From: Chryseobacterium ureilyticum
GTDB lineage: Bacteria > Bacteroidota > Bacteroidia > Flavobacteriales > Weeksellaceae
DNA length: 64,000 nt
Assembly: GCF_900156735.1 (NCBI RefSeq)
Contig: NZ_FTOL01000006.1
Location: 186,001-250,000, forward strand
Reading direction: 5' to 3'
Within the stretch, counting starts at the first letter, position 1; the number at the start of each line of letters is the position of its first letter. Of this stretch, positions 43,432 through 52,708 are shown in pieces. The translations under genes were made by a program, and so were the position numbers. Below the pieces are notes generated by a model. It made no database searches. It saw only the letters and a program-made list of their open reading frames with translations, and was not told the DNA's origin.

Positions 43432-44556
43432 TTAAACTATAAATAAATCAGAAGCAATTCCGTCCGCCATGAACCAATGTTTTTCAGGAATTTTTAAATG
43501 ATCATTTTCAACCATCAAAACTCCGTCTTCTATTTTTTGCTTCGTTTCATTATCGAAATGCTCAAGGAATCTATCATTAAATTTCTCTTTCAGACTTTTC
43601 ACGTCTACTCCCCAAATCGTTCTTAAGCCAATCATAATCATTTCATTAAACTGGTCTTTAAGAGAAAGAATTTCCTCTTCTTTAGCTAAAAGTTTTTCAT
43701 TGAGCTTTTTAATATATTGCTGATTATTGGCAACATTCCAGCTTCTCACATCAAAGCCGTTATAGGAATGTGCCGATGGACCTATTCCAAGATATTCCTG
43801 ATACTTCCAATAAGCAGAATTGTGTCTGGAATAGAAACCAGGTTTGGCAAAATTTGAAACTTCATAGTGCTCAAAACCGTTATCTTTTAAGAAGTCTGAT
43901 AAATAGTAGAACTCTCTGTTTTGCTCTTCTTCTCTCGGGCTTTTCACTTTTCCTTTTGAAATCCAGTTTTCTAAAGCTGTTTTAGGCTCAACCGTCAAGG
44001 CATAAGAGGAAATATGAGGCACTTCCAATGCTATCGTTTTGTGTAAGTTTTCCTTCCAGATCTCAAGGTTGGATGTAGGTGAACCGTAGATCAAATCGAT
44101 ACTCAGATTTTCAAATCCAAAATCCTGAGCACGTTTTATCGATCCTTCAGCTTCTGAAGCTGTATGGGCACGATTCATCAGTTTTAAATCTTCTTCAAAA
44201 AAACTTTGAGTACCTATTGACAGACGATTCACAGGTGTTCCGGCAAGTTGTTTTAAAAAACTCTTATCCAGATCATCAGGATTCGCTTCCAGAGTAATTT
44301 CAATATCTTTTTCAAAGCTGAAATGATGTAAAACTTCGTCAATTAAAGAATTGATCTCGTCCACTGAAAGAATAGACGGAGTTCCGCCGCCAAAGTATAA
44401 AGATTTCAGGTTTTTATTTTGTAATTCACCTTTTCTGAGCTGTATTTCTGCTTTCATCGCACGAAGCATTTCGTCCTTAAAATTAAGCGACGTTGAAAAG
44501 TGAAAGTTACAATAGCTGCATTTCTGCTTACAGAATGGAATGTGAATATATATCAT
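43432..44556 (-). CDS. hemW: Radical SAM heme chaperone HemW
   Basis: 374 residues. The radical-SAM cluster motif is CKQKCSYCNFHFS at residues 9-21, CxxxCxxC with the HemW-type CNFHF tail. SLYFGGGTPSIL follows near residue 48, then LEANPDDLDKSFL and RLSIGTQSF, and a C-terminal HemN_C-like region. HemW carries heme to respiratory enzymes rather than acting as the oxygen-independent coproporphyrinogen oxidase, to which it is often misassigned. A TAAATTTG box (complement of 44585-44592) precedes it. Confidence 0.9.
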   Translation of the reverse strand: MIYIHIPFCKQKCSYCNFHFSTSLNFKDEMLRAMKAEIQLRKGELQNKNLKSLYFGGGTPSILSVDEINSLIDEVLHHFSFEKDIEITLEANPDDLDKSFLKQLAGTPVNRLSIGTQSFFEEDLKLMNRAHTASEAEGSIKRAQDFGFENLSIDLIYGSPTSNLEIWKENLHKTIALEVPHISSYALTVEPKTALENWISKGKVKSPREEEQNREFYYLSDFLKDNGFEHYEVSNFAKPGFYSRHNSAYWKYQEYLGIGPSAHSYNGFDVRSWNVANNQQYIKKLNEKLLAKEEEILSLKDQFNEMIMIGLRTIWGVDVKSLKEKFNDRFLEHFDNETKQKIEDGVLMVENDHLKIPEKHWFMADGIASDLFIV

Positions 44557-44585
44557 AAAAAAAGCCCTGAAAAAATTCAGAGCTC
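44557..44585 (-). terminator. Terminator of the PorP/SprF-like gene
   Basis: On the minus strand AGCTCTGAA, loop TTTT, TTCAGGGCT and seven T. It runs up to the hemW start codon and overlaps that gene's promoter region. Confidence 0.7.
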
Positions 44586-44607
44586 AAATTTATTTAAATT
44601 AAATTGA

Positions 44608-45558
44608 TTAATATCTATATCCTCTAACATTAATAAAGTTATCGAAGTTATAACCAAGACCAATCATGAAACTGTTTCCTCCATATTTCTGAATATCAGA
44701 TAATCCAAGGTTGTAAGTAGCTCCAATCATGAACTTGTTGAATCTTACTTTAACAATCGGAGCGATTTCCAATTGCTGGCTGTCGAATCTATTCTGAGCG
44801 GCTCTGTAGCTTACCCCAAATGAGAATGCGTTAATATCATTAGAGAATGTAGCCATTAGGTTATAATCCATTACTCTTGTTGAGTTTGTATTCAGGTTGA
44901 TCATCGCAGCTGGAGTCAACATGATGTTATCAGCAATATGCCAGTTATATCCTAAGTTTAAGAAGAACTTAATCGGAGAAGGCTCATATCCGTTTACGAT
45001 AGGTTTATCATTACCTAGAGCAATATCATTTACCGAAACTCCACCAAATAGATTTCTGTAAGTAGCAGCCAAACCGAAGTTTGCATAAGCCATGAAAATA
45101 TTACTTTCTTTTCCTACTAATAGAGGGTCATTCTGTTCTTCAGTATTGATTTTTGAGTAATCAAAATTTCTGTTGTAAAAACTTACACTGGTACCGAAAG
45201 AGAATTGATCTTTTCTGTCTCCCTCACTACTTAGTGGAATAAAGTATGAAGCACCTGCTGTAACACCGCCAGAAGACTCTGCTCCGTTACTGTCTCTGAA
45301 TACTGTAAGACCGGCACCTACTCTATCGAATATGTTAGCATTGATTCCCACTGATTGTACGTTCGGGGATTCGCTGAATTTTGAAAATTGCTTTTGATAA
45401 ATGGCATTGAGCTGTACGTAGTCTGTTTTACCGTACTGAGCTGGGTTGAACAGGAAATCACCATCCAAAAGATACTGTTGATAATATGGTAGTGATTCTT
45501 GTGCTTTGTATGCATTTGACAAAAGAGCTAAACATACGATAGCATATAGTTTTCTCAT
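44608..45558 (-). CDS. PorP/SprF-family type IX secretion outer-membrane protein
   Basis: 316 residues from the ATG at 45558, which gives the signal peptide MRKLYAIVCLALLSNAYKAQ; a TTG further upstream is unlikely because the TATATTTG box (complement of 45582-45589) lies there. The mature protein starts QESLPYYQQYLLDGDFLFNP, the PorP/SprF hallmark, followed by a 14-strand barrel pattern ending VRGYRY. These barrels anchor type IX secreted adhesins or cooperate with PorK/PorN. No cognate adhesin gene is adjacent, so its partner is elsewhere. Confidence 0.9.
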   Translation of the reverse strand: MRKLYAIVCLALLSNAYKAQESLPYYQQYLLDGDFLFNPAQYGKTDYVQLNAIYQKQFSKFSESPNVQSVGINANIFDRVGAGLTVFRDSNGAESSGGVTAGASYFIPLSSEGDRKDQFSFGTSVSFYNRNFDYSKINTEEQNDPLLVGKESNIFMAYANFGLAATYRNLFGGVSVNDIALGNDKPIVNGYEPSPIKFFLNLGYNWHIADNIMLTPAAMINLNTNSTRVMDYNLMATFSNDINAFSFGVSYRAAQNRFDSQQLEIAPIVKVRFNKFMIGATYNLGLSDIQKYGGNSFMIGLGYNFDNFINVRGYRY

Positions 45559-45609
45559 AACAAATCTTGATTTCAATTCAACAAATATAAAAAAATTCTC
45601 AATATATTT

Positions 45610-46683
45610 TTAGTTTTCCAAATAATTTCTCCATTTTTTTACAGCATCCGCCATATCTTTGGGCATTGGGCTTTCAAAATATAATTCCTTTTTTGTTGTT
45701 GGGTGTATAAATCCAAGGGTATGTGCATGCAAAGCGTGTCTTGGCAAAATTTCAAAGACATTTTTAATAAATTGTTTGTATTTGGGAAGATTCACTCCTC
45801 TTAAAGGGGTATGCCCTTCATACCTCTCATCATTGAACAATGTATGCCCTATATGTTTGAAATGCGCCCTGATCTGGTGAGTTCTACCGGTTTCAAGCTT
45901 ACATTCCACCCAGGTCATATATTTGAATCTTTCTAACACCTTATAATGCGTAACAGCATGTTTTCCCTGGCTTCCGTCTTCGTAAACAGACATCTGCATT
46001 CTGTTTTTAGGGTGCCTTCCAATATGTCCTCTGATTGTTCCTTCTTCATCCTTAGGATTCCCCCAGACAAAAGCCCAGTACAGTCTTTTAGTCGTGCGGT
46101 TAAAGAACTGCTTTGCAAGAAAACTTAATGCATATTCATTTTTAGCAATCACCAGAAGACCGGAAGTATCTTTATCAATCCTGTGAACAAGTCCTACCCT
46201 GTCAAGATCTGACTTTTGTCCGTTCTTTTCAAAATGATATGCCAATGCATTTACCAATGTACCATCCCAATTTCCGTGTCCCGGATGTACTACCATTCCC
46301 GGTTCTTTATCTACTACTACCAGATCATCATCTTCATAAACGATATTTACAGGGATATCCTGTGGAATAATCACATTTTCCCTTGGCGGACGGGTTAACA
46401 ATATAGAGATATTATCTCCGGGTTTCACTCGGTAATTCTGCTTTACGGCAGTACCATTCACTATAACGTTTCCAGCCCTGCAGGTCTGAGAAATTTTATT
46501 CCTTGAAGAATTCTGGCGATGTATTAAAAGAAATTTATCAATTCTTAATGACTCCTGCCCAGGATCTACAGTGATATTAAGATGTTCATATAAACCTTTA
46601 TTTTCCTCATCAATATCGATATTATCAATACTATTGGAATCCAATAATTCTTCGTCTAAAAAATCTTCGTTATCTTCTGACAT
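45610..46683 (-). CDS. RluA/RluD-family pseudouridine synthase
   Basis: 357 residues from the ATG at 46683. An acidic N-terminus (residues 1-35, rich in Asp and Glu) precedes an S4 RNA-binding domain (about 45-105, RIDKFLLIHRQNSSRNKI) and the catalytic domain with VGLVHRIDKDTSGLLVIAK, the catalytic Asp being in HRIDKDT. The 23S rRNA specificity of RluD (positions 1911, 1915, 1917) is likely from the S4-containing architecture. It follows the PASTA gene on the same strand, spacing 72 bases. Confidence 0.92.
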   Translation of the reverse strand: MSEDNEDFLDEELLDSNSIDNIDIDEENKGLYEHLNITVDPGQESLRIDKFLLIHRQNSSRNKISQTCRAGNVIVNGTAVKQNYRVKPGDNISILLTRPPRENVIIPQDIPVNIVYEDDDLVVVDKEPGMVVHPGHGNWDGTLVNALAYHFEKNGQKSDLDRVGLVHRIDKDTSGLLVIAKNEYALSFLAKQFFNRTTKRLYWAFVWGNPKDEEGTIRGHIGRHPKNRMQMSVYEDGSQGKHAVTHYKVLERFKYMTWVECKLETGRTHQIRAHFKHIGHTLFNDERYEGHTPLRGVNLPKYKQFIKNVFEILPRHALHAHTLGFIHPTTKKELYFESPMPKDMADAVKKWRNYLEN

Positions 46684-46755
46684 TGTATTTATTTCTTTAC
46701 ACAAAAGGCTTCAACATTTGCAGTTGAAGCCAGTATTTATTATATTAATATGTTC

Positions 46756-47850
46756 TTATTCTACGACTACTTTCTTAGCCTTTGGTTTTTGAACAGGCTG
46801 TTGTGTAGTGGTTGAAGCAGCAGGTTTAGCTGCACTTCCTGCATTAGCAGAATTATTAGTAGAAGTTTTAGCCTTCTCTGTTCCTGAACTTGAAGGTTTA
46901 GGAGTTGTTGACTGAGGCTTAGGAGTTTCAGTTTTTGGTGCTTCTACTTTTGGAGTTTCTCTTTTAGGAGCAGGTGGAGGAACCACAGGTGCTTCATAAA
47001 CAGGTTCGTTATGAACTTCTTCATATCGTACAGGTGGTAAAGAAGTATCTACCTTCATACGATAAATAGAATTCAGCTGTTCTACTTTTGCTCTAAGCTC
47101 TGCTGGAGTTCTCTTACTAGCCCAAAGGTCAATCTGCATTCCTTGGTCACGAACATCTCCCGGAGCCGGATCCTGATAGTAAATAATATCAGATTCATCC
47201 TTACCTCCATCTTCATGTTCTACCAATCCTACTTCAAACATACTCTTCGTAATGACAGCTCTGGCTTCTTTTACAGAAAGTCCCACCACATTAGGAATAG
47301 AGATATTTCTCATCGGTCCTGATCCCACCACTACATCAATAACGGAGAATCTAGGAAGGCGAGCCCCTGGATTTACAGCATTTCCTTTATATAAAATTCT
47401 TAAAAGGGCATCCTTTTGAATACTAGGCTCATAAATAGTGTCTCCAATTTTAAGACCTACCTGATCCAATCTCTGGAAAGCAAGACCTGAATATTTATTA
47501 ATTACATCCGGAACAGCAATCTGAGCCCATGTTCTAGGGTTCACTTTAAGACGTACCGTTCTTCCATCCTTTACACGGGAACCCGGTGCTGGATAGATTT
47601 GTAAAACCTGAAATGGTCTGTATTTCGGATCATAATTAGCGCTGTCTACTTCATATTCCAAACCTGTATCATCTAAAATTTTAACAGCATCATGCACAGA
47701 TTTATTAACTACATTGGGAACAGGAATCTCCTGACCGTGATTAGTATGGTACTCCAACCAGCGAAACGTAAGCCATACAAGACCCACGAAAACACCGACA
47801 GCCACAACTACATTCAGTAAAACTTTCCAATTGAAAAGTGATTTAAGCAT
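46756..47850 (-). CDS. PASTA-domain membrane protein
   Basis: 364 residues from the ATG at 47850, placing one membrane helix (KVLLNVVVAVGVFVGLVWLT) at the N-terminus. A TATATTTG box (complement of 47877-47884) lies between this ATG and an earlier GTG at 47919, supporting the shorter form. Three PASTA repeats follow: PVPNVVNKSVHDAVKIL, AVPDVINKYSGLAFQRL and SIPNVVGLSVKEARAVI, each about 65-70 residues. The tail (about 285-364) is Pro, Thr, Ala and Lys rich. PASTA domains bind peptidoglycan stems; no kinase domain is attached, as is usual in this phylum. Divergent from ddl. Confidence 0.88.
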   Translation of the reverse strand: MLKSLFNWKVLLNVVVAVGVFVGLVWLTFRWLEYHTNHGQEIPVPNVVNKSVHDAVKILDDTGLEYEVDSANYDPKYRPFQVLQIYPAPGSRVKDGRTVRLKVNPRTWAQIAVPDVINKYSGLAFQRLDQVGLKIGDTIYEPSIQKDALLRILYKGNAVNPGARLPRFSVIDVVVGSGPMRNISIPNVVGLSVKEARAVITKSMFEVGLVEHEDGGKDESDIIYYQDPAPGDVRDQGMQIDLWASKRTPAELRAKVEQLNSIYRMKVDTSLPPVRYEEVHNEPVYEAPVVPPPAPKRETPKVEAPKTETPKPQSTTPKPSSSGTEKAKTSTNNSANAGSAAKPAASTTTQQPVQKPKAKKVVVE

Positions 47851-47957
47851 ACTTAAAAATACTTTAATTACAACGGCAAATATAGCTAATAATTTTAGAA
47901 TGCGCTTTTTATTTAACACAATTCATTTTTGATTTGAAAATTTCCCGATTTCCCATA

Positions 47958-47984
47958 TTGCAATACATAAAATGTTTAAATTTG
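47958..47984 (+). promoter_or_regulatory. Promoter of ddl
   Basis: TTG at 47958-47960 and TAAATTTG at 47977-47984, 16 bases apart, about 22 bases before the start codon. Confidence 0.45.
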
Positions 47985-48006
47985 CCTTAATTGATACTAT
48001 ATGGTT

Positions 48007-48996
48007 ATGAACAAAAAAAGTGTTGCCGTAGTAATGGGGGGCTATTCTGATGAATATGTTGTATCCTTAAAAAGCGGACAATTAATCTATGATTCCTTAG
48101 ACAGAAATCTGTATGACGTATATAAAGTAGTAGTCCTTAAAGATGAATGGTATTTTTTAGGAGAAAATGATAAGAAATACGAAATCAACAGAGGGGATTT
48201 TTCTGTTACCTTAGATAATGGAAATACTTTAAAATTTGATGTCTGCTTTAATATTATCCACGGAACTCCTGGTGAAAACGGAATTCTTCAGGCTTATTGG
48301 GATGCTATAGGTCAACAATATACTGGATGTGATTTTTACCAAAGCGCTCTTACATTTAATAAAAAAGACACTCTTGCTGTCCTTTCAAAATATGGAATTC
48401 CTTCCGCAAAAAGTATTTATTTAAGACAAGGTGAAAATATTGATGTTGATACCATTGTAGAAGAACTTGGGCTTCCGGTATTTGTAAAACCAAATCAATC
48501 CGGATCTTCTTTAGGAATTTCAAAAGTGAAAGAGAAATCTGAACTGATTACTGCTACAGAAGTTGCTTTCAAAGAAGACAGTGAGATTCTGATCGAAAGT
48601 TTCTTAAATGGAATGGAAGTTTCTGTAGGAGTTATTGATTTTAAAGGAGAAACAATTGTTCTGGGAATCACTGAAATTGTTCCTACGAATGAATTTTTCG
48701 ATTATGAAGCGAAATATGAAGGAGCTTCAGAAGAAATTACCCCGGCTAGAATAGATGAAGAAACCACAAAAAGAGTGGAAGAAATTGCAAAAAGAGCTTA
48801 TAATTCACTTGGAATGAGTGGGTTTTCAAGAAGCGAATATATCCTGATGGACGGCATTCCTTATATGCTTGAAATGAATACCAATCCTGGATTCTCTCCT
48901 GCAAGTATTCTTCCCCAACAGGCAAAACATTACGGAATTTCCATCATGGATCTTTGTGGAAATGAAGTTGAAAAAGCATTAAATAAAAGAAAATAG
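48007..48996 (+). CDS. ddl: D-alanine--D-alanine ligase
   Basis: ATP-grasp enzyme joining two D-alanines for peptidoglycan. The ATG at 48007 is preferred to the one six bases earlier because it yields MNKKSVAVVMGGYSDEYVVS, the usual start. Motifs: GGYSDEYVVSLKSG (phosphate/Ala site), FNIIHGTPGENG, LPVFVKPNQSGSSLGISKV (ATP-grasp lysine) and MLEMNTNPGFSPASILPQQA (metal ligands). 329 residues. Divergent from the PASTA protein, which also deals with peptidoglycan. Confidence 0.96.
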   Translation: MNKKSVAVVMGGYSDEYVVSLKSGQLIYDSLDRNLYDVYKVVVLKDEWYFLGENDKKYEINRGDFSVTLDNGNTLKFDVCFNIIHGTPGENGILQAYWDAIGQQYTGCDFYQSALTFNKKDTLAVLSKYGIPSAKSIYLRQGENIDVDTIVEELGLPVFVKPNQSGSSLGISKVKEKSELITATEVAFKEDSEILIESFLNGMEVSVGVIDFKGETIVLGITEIVPTNEFFDYEAKYEGASEEITPARIDEETTKRVEEIAKRAYNSLGMSGFSRSEYILMDGIPYMLEMNTNPGFSPASILPQQAKHYGISIMDLCGNEVEKALNKRK

Positions 48997-49062
48997 ATAG
49001 TAGAAGCTAGAAATTAAAAAAATTAAGAAATAATTGATAGCGTAAATTATAACTCATACAAC

Positions 49063-49527
49063 ATGAAAATTGCTGTTTTCCCAGGGTCATTTGATCCAAT
49101 CACTTTAGGACATTATGATATTATAGAAAGAGCGGCTCCGCTTTTTGATAAATTAATCATTGCTATCGGGCAGAATTCCCAAAAGAAATATATGTTTCCT
49201 CTTGAAAAAAGAATGGAATTCATTCAAAACTCTGTAGCAGAATTCCCCAATGTAGAAGTAGATTCATTTGAAGGACTTACCGTAGACTATTGTTTTGAAA
49301 AGAACGCTCAATACATCATCAGAGGTCTTAGAAACCCTGCTGATTTTGAATTCGAAAAAGCAATCGCTCATACCAACAGAACCCTTGCTCATAAAAAACT
49401 GGAAACCGTATTTTTATTAACCTCATCCGGAAAATCCTTTATCAGCAGCAGCATCGTAAGGGAAATCATTACCCACGGCGGAGAATACGAATTAATGGTC
49501 CCAGACTCAGTGAGAGTTGAAAGATAA
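49063..49527 (+). CDS. coaD: Phosphopantetheine adenylyltransferase
   Basis: Fourth step of coenzyme A synthesis: 4'-phosphopantetheine plus ATP to dephospho-CoA. The 154 residues show AVFPGSFDPITLGHYDIIER (the T/HxGH nucleotidyltransferase motif), YIIRGLRNPADFEFE near residue 87 and SSSIVREIITHGG near residue 127. All are standard. It follows ddl by 66 bases on the same strand, probably in one transcript. Confidence 0.97.
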   Translation: MKIAVFPGSFDPITLGHYDIIERAAPLFDKLIIAIGQNSQKKYMFPLEKRMEFIQNSVAEFPNVEVDSFEGLTVDYCFEKNAQYIIRGLRNPADFEFEKAIAHTNRTLAHKKLETVFLLTSSGKSFISSSIVREIITHGGEYELMVPDSVRVER

Positions 49528-49531
49528 ATAT

Positions 49532-49659
49532 AATGAGCAATAAGTAAATTTTAATTCGATAAATCAGGAAAAAATTTTACATTTAAAGCAAGAATGTAAA
49601 CCTTAATAAAGACTATAACCAACTAGAAATGGCATAATTTTTATTACTCATTGCTCATT
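49532..49659. repeat. Long-range inverted repeat between coaD and the channel gene
   Basis: AATGAGCAATAAGTAA (49532-49547) is matched by TTACTCATTGCTCATT (49644-49659), complementary at 15 of 16 positions, about 96 bases apart. The intervening DNA is AT-rich and has no reading frame. Confidence 0.55.
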
Positions 49660-49680
49660 ATTCATTACTTATAGTAGTAT

Positions 49681-50313
49681 ATGCACGAACAGTTCAATTT
49701 TGCCATAGAAGTACTGGGAACCATTGCGTTTTCCATGTCAGGAAGTTTTGCAGCGATGCAGAAACGGCTTGATCCCTTTGGCGTACTTATTATAGCCTTT
49801 GTGACTTCCGTGGGAGGAGGAACTGTAAGGGATCTTTTATTAGATATTCCAGTGTTTTGGATGCATGATCTCCTGATGTGTGCTCTGATCATTATTACCA
49901 GTGTTTTTTCCATGGTATTCAAATCACTTGAAAAGAATTTTAAGGTTACTTTATTTATCTTCGACAGCTTTGGACTCGGATTATTTACCATTATCGGAAT
50001 CCAGAAAGGATTAAATGTTGGAATTCACCCATTGATTTGTATCGGATTGGGAACAATTACCGGTTGCTTCGGAGGAATTATCAGAGATATATTATTGAAT
50101 AGGATTCCATTAATCTTCAGAAAGGAAATCTATGCCACGGCATGTATTGTAGGAGGTGCAGCATTTTTATTAATGACCAAGTACTCTCCTCTTTCCTACA
50201 CCTTTGTACAGATCTTTACTATTTTGTTGATTGTTGCGATCAGGACACTTGCAGTAAAATACCATTGGCAGATGCCTAAATTTTATGGCTATGACCAGAC
50301 TTCAGAAATGTAA
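49681..50313 (+). CDS. TRIC-type (YadS/UPF0126) membrane channel
   Basis: 210 residues, seven hydrophobic segments in two related halves, each with the Gly-rich motif: VGGGTVRDLLLD near residue 40 and FGGIIRDILLNRIP near residue 125. This duplication is typical of prokaryotic trimeric intracellular cation channels. Conducted ion unproven here; homologues pass potassium or other monovalent cations, and some relatives are linked to glycine uptake. Followed by a terminator after 19 bases. Confidence 0.88.
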   Translation: MHEQFNFAIEVLGTIAFSMSGSFAAMQKRLDPFGVLIIAFVTSVGGGTVRDLLLDIPVFWMHDLLMCALIIITSVFSMVFKSLEKNFKVTLFIFDSFGLGLFTIIGIQKGLNVGIHPLICIGLGTITGCFGGIIRDILLNRIPLIFRKEIYATACIVGGAAFLLMTKYSPLSYTFVQIFTILLIVAIRTLAVKYHWQMPKFYGYDQTSEM

Positions 50314-50331
50314 TTAAAATTATTTAAGCAT

Positions 50332-50361
50332 AAAAAAAGCACCTGAATTAGGTGCTTTTTG
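50332..50361. terminator. Terminator after the TRIC-type channel gene
   Basis: AAAAAAAGCACCTGAATTAGGTGC and a T-run form a strong hairpin, shared with the convergent gene ending at 50381. Confidence 0.85.
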
Positions 50362-50380
50362 TTTTATGTGTAGTTTCTTA

Positions 50381-50950
50381 TTAAAAGAATTTCCCTCTAT
50401 TTCTCATATTAGGATTGTGCATGTGCTTTTGCATCGTTGGCATTTTTAGCTGATCTTTCATCATTTTGATCTGATCAGTCATCATACCCGCGGTGTCTAA
50501 TCTTTTCGCTTCTTCCAACAATCTTTGTCCGTCCTGCTTTCTTCCTTTCGAAATAGCTGCCGCTGCAAGATTTAAAGTTGCCATCGCTCTGTCATGCTTC
50601 ATATTCAATCCGTATTCCAAAGCTTTTTTCATTAGAGGTTCTACTTTTGTCGGGTGATCCTGAGCTTGAGTTAATCCTAATAAATAGTGGAAATATCCGT
50701 ATTGAGTTTTATGAAGTTGTCCTTTATAGTCTGTGATTTTTGTTAACCATTCTGCAGCTTTTTCCATGTTCTGTTTTCTCAATTGCCAGAATGCCAAAAG
50801 AATATACTCATTTTTGAAATAAAGTAAGATTGGAAACGCGGCAAGAAGAAAAATAACAATCCCCCATCCAAGATTTCTTGTGAAAATCATCATGTAAAGT
50901 CCCAGAAGGATAAGAAGTGCTGCTACTGCAATTTTAATGTTCTTATTCAT
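50381..50950 (-). CDS. Membrane protein with TPR-like repeats
   Basis: 189 residues. Two membrane helices (IKIAVAALLILLGLYMMIF and NLGWGIVIFLLAAFPILLYF) are followed by helical pairs from about residue 55, with MEKAAEWLTKITDYKG, YGYFHYLLGLTQAQ and ALEYGLNMKHDRAMATLNLAAA, the spacing of tetratricopeptide repeats. The tail is rich in Met, His and Asn (TMQKHMHNPNMRNRGKFF). No enzyme motif. Function unknown; probably a small inner-membrane scaffold. Confidence 0.7.
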   Translation of the reverse strand: MNKNIKIAVAALLILLGLYMMIFTRNLGWGIVIFLLAAFPILLYFKNEYILLAFWQLRKQNMEKAAEWLTKITDYKGQLHKTQYGYFHYLLGLTQAQDHPTKVEPLMKKALEYGLNMKHDRAMATLNLAAAAISKGRKQDGQRLLEEAKRLDTAGMMTDQIKMMKDQLKMPTMQKHMHNPNMRNRGKFF

Positions 50951-51099
50951 TATTAAATTTTAGAAGTGCAAAGATAATAAATTTAAAGGTTAAAGTTCAA
51001 AAAGTCAATGGTGAATGGTCAATTCGCTATACTTATCAATTATTATATATGACAGCTATTCACAATTCACATTGTAAAGCAGAAATTGACGTCTGTTCC

Positions 51100-51597
51100 T
51101 TATGATTCTTTTTTGATTCTTTCAAACGTCTGGAAACAGAAATCATAGCCATTCTTTTCGTCTTTTTCATGACAGACTTCGTTCGTTTTTTTCCAGATTT
51201 TCTCATCGATTTTTGGAAAGAATGTATCCGCTTCAAGATCAGCTTTCACAAGAGTAACCTCTAATTTATCCACAAGATCCATTGTTTGCTCATAGATATT
51301 CCCACCTCCGATAACGAAAACTTCCTCATCTATTTTTTTGGCAAACTTTAAAGCTTCTTTAAGGCTTCCCACAATAAGAATTCCTTCCTCAAACCAATCT
51401 TTTTTTCTTGAAACAACAATATTGGTACGGTTAGGAAGTGGCTTTCCGATACTCTCGTAAGTCTTTCTTCCCATAATGATCGGATGCCCTGAAGTAAGGT
51501 CCTTAAAATGTTTTAAATCTTTCGGAAGATGCCAAAGCAACTGGTTTTCAAAACCAATTTCATTTTTCTCTCCCATTGCCACCACTATTGTTGTCAT
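51100..51597 (-). CDS. folA: Dihydrofolate reductase
   Basis: NADPH-dependent reduction of dihydrofolate to tetrahydrofolate. 165 residues: TIVVAMGEKNEIGFENQLLW (substrate loop), LPKDLKHFKDLTSGHPIIMG (Asp in the active site), RKTYESIGKPLPNRTNIVVS and FVIGGGNIYEQTM. All consensus elements are in place. Divergent from the lemA cluster; the minus-strand TAATTTTG box (complement of 51615-51622) lies just before its start. Confidence 0.97.
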   Translation of the reverse strand: MTTIVVAMGEKNEIGFENQLLWHLPKDLKHFKDLTSGHPIIMGRKTYESIGKPLPNRTNIVVSRKKDWFEEGILIVGSLKEALKFAKKIDEEVFVIGGGNIYEQTMDLVDKLEVTLVKADLEADTFFPKIDEKIWKKTNEVCHEKDEKNGYDFCFQTFERIKKES

Positions 51598-51671
51598 TCA
51601 AATATAATTTTCTACAAAATTAGCACATAATTTGTATATTTGATTAGCACAAAAAATTAAAAAAATAAACT

Positions 51672-52277
51672 ATGAAAAATAAAGGATGTCTGGGCGCCGG
51701 AACTATTGGTATAGCCCTCCTTATTATTGTTGCAGTCTTATTCTTTTGGGGAAGAAGCGGATATAATAGCTTTGTAGACAAAGAACAGACCGTGAACGCA
51801 AAATGGTCTAACGTAGAGACTGTATATCAGAAAAGAGCGAATCTTATTCCTAACCTGGAAAGAACAGTAAAATCGTATTCAAAATTTGAGCAGGAAACGT
51901 TAACGCAAGTAGTGGAAGCACGTTCTAAGGCAACTTCTATTAATATCGATCCTACCAATATGACTGAAGCTGATATTGCTAAGTTCCAGGCTGCACAAGG
52001 AGAATTATCTGGAGCATTAAGCCGATTGATGGCTGTGGTAGAGTCTTATCCTAATTTAAAAGCTGATCAGCAATATATCAACTTCCAAAGAGAATATACT
52101 GCTATTGAAAACAGCATCAGAACTGAAACTGTTTATTACAACGATGCAGCTAAGGATTACAACACTTCTATCAAGACTTTCCCGAATAACATTCTGGCGA
52201 ATTTCACGAACTTCAAAGAAAAACCTTATTTCAAAGCTGATGCAGGAGCTCAGAAAGCACCTGAAGTATTCAAATAA
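51672..52277 (+). CDS. LemA family membrane protein
   Basis: 201 residues. An N-terminal membrane helix (GTIGIALLIIVAVLFFWG) is followed by the LemA helical bundle: KWSNVETVYQKRANLIPNLE, VEARSKATSI, LSGALSRLMAVVESYPNLKA and EYTAIENSIRTETVYYNDA. LemA proteins are conserved but their biochemical role is open. It is followed by two TPM-domain genes (2-base gap, then a 20-base overlap), a very common trio. A TATATTTG box lies at 51635-51642. Confidence 0.92.
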   Translation: MKNKGCLGAGTIGIALLIIVAVLFFWGRSGYNSFVDKEQTVNAKWSNVETVYQKRANLIPNLERTVKSYSKFEQETLTQVVEARSKATSINIDPTNMTEADIAKFQAAQGELSGALSRLMAVVESYPNLKADQQYINFQREYTAIENSIRTETVYYNDAAKDYNTSIKTFPNNILANFTNFKEKPYFKADAGAQKAPEVFK

Positions 52278-52279
52278 TA

Positions 52280-52708
52280 ATGGGTAATTTCCTTACAAAT
52301 CAACAGATCGCTTCCCTTGTGGAAGCGATTCAGTCAGCAGAAGACCATTCTACAGGTGAAATTAGAGTGCATATTGATTCTAATACGGAAAACCGTGATG
52401 CAAAGACCGCATTCGAAGTTTTCAAAGAACTGTGTATGGATAAAACTACTGATAGAAATGCCGTGCTTTTTCATGTCAATTTTGAACAGAAATATCTTAC
52501 TATCATTGGAGATGTAGGCATTCATGCAAAAGTAAATCAGTCTTATTGGGATCATCTGCATGATTATATCACTGGTGAATTTGCCAAAGGAAATTATTAC
52601 AGTGCTTTAAAAAGTGCTATTCTGGAAACCGGCATAGAGCTTAAAAAATATTTTCCTGTAGAAGGAGAAAACCCAAACCAACTTCCGAATGAAATTACGT
52701 TCTCTTAA
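52280..52708 (+). CDS. TPM-domain protein, soluble form
   Basis: 142 residues, TPM (TLP18.3/Psb32/MOLO-1) domain: EAIQSAEDHSTGEIRVHID, AVLFHVNFEQKYLTIIGDVG and the LKSAILETGIELKKYFP end. No signal peptide or membrane helix, so it should be cytoplasmic or bound to the neighbours. Some TPM proteins are acid phosphatases or assist photosystem repair; in bacteria their role with LemA is not settled. It begins two bases after the lemA stop and overlaps the next start. Confidence 0.88.
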   Translation: MGNFLTNQQIASLVEAIQSAEDHSTGEIRVHIDSNTENRDAKTAFEVFKELCMDKTTDRNAVLFHVNFEQKYLTIIGDVGIHAKVNQSYWDHLHDYITGEFAKGNYYSALKSAILETGIELKKYFPVEGENPNQLPNEITFS

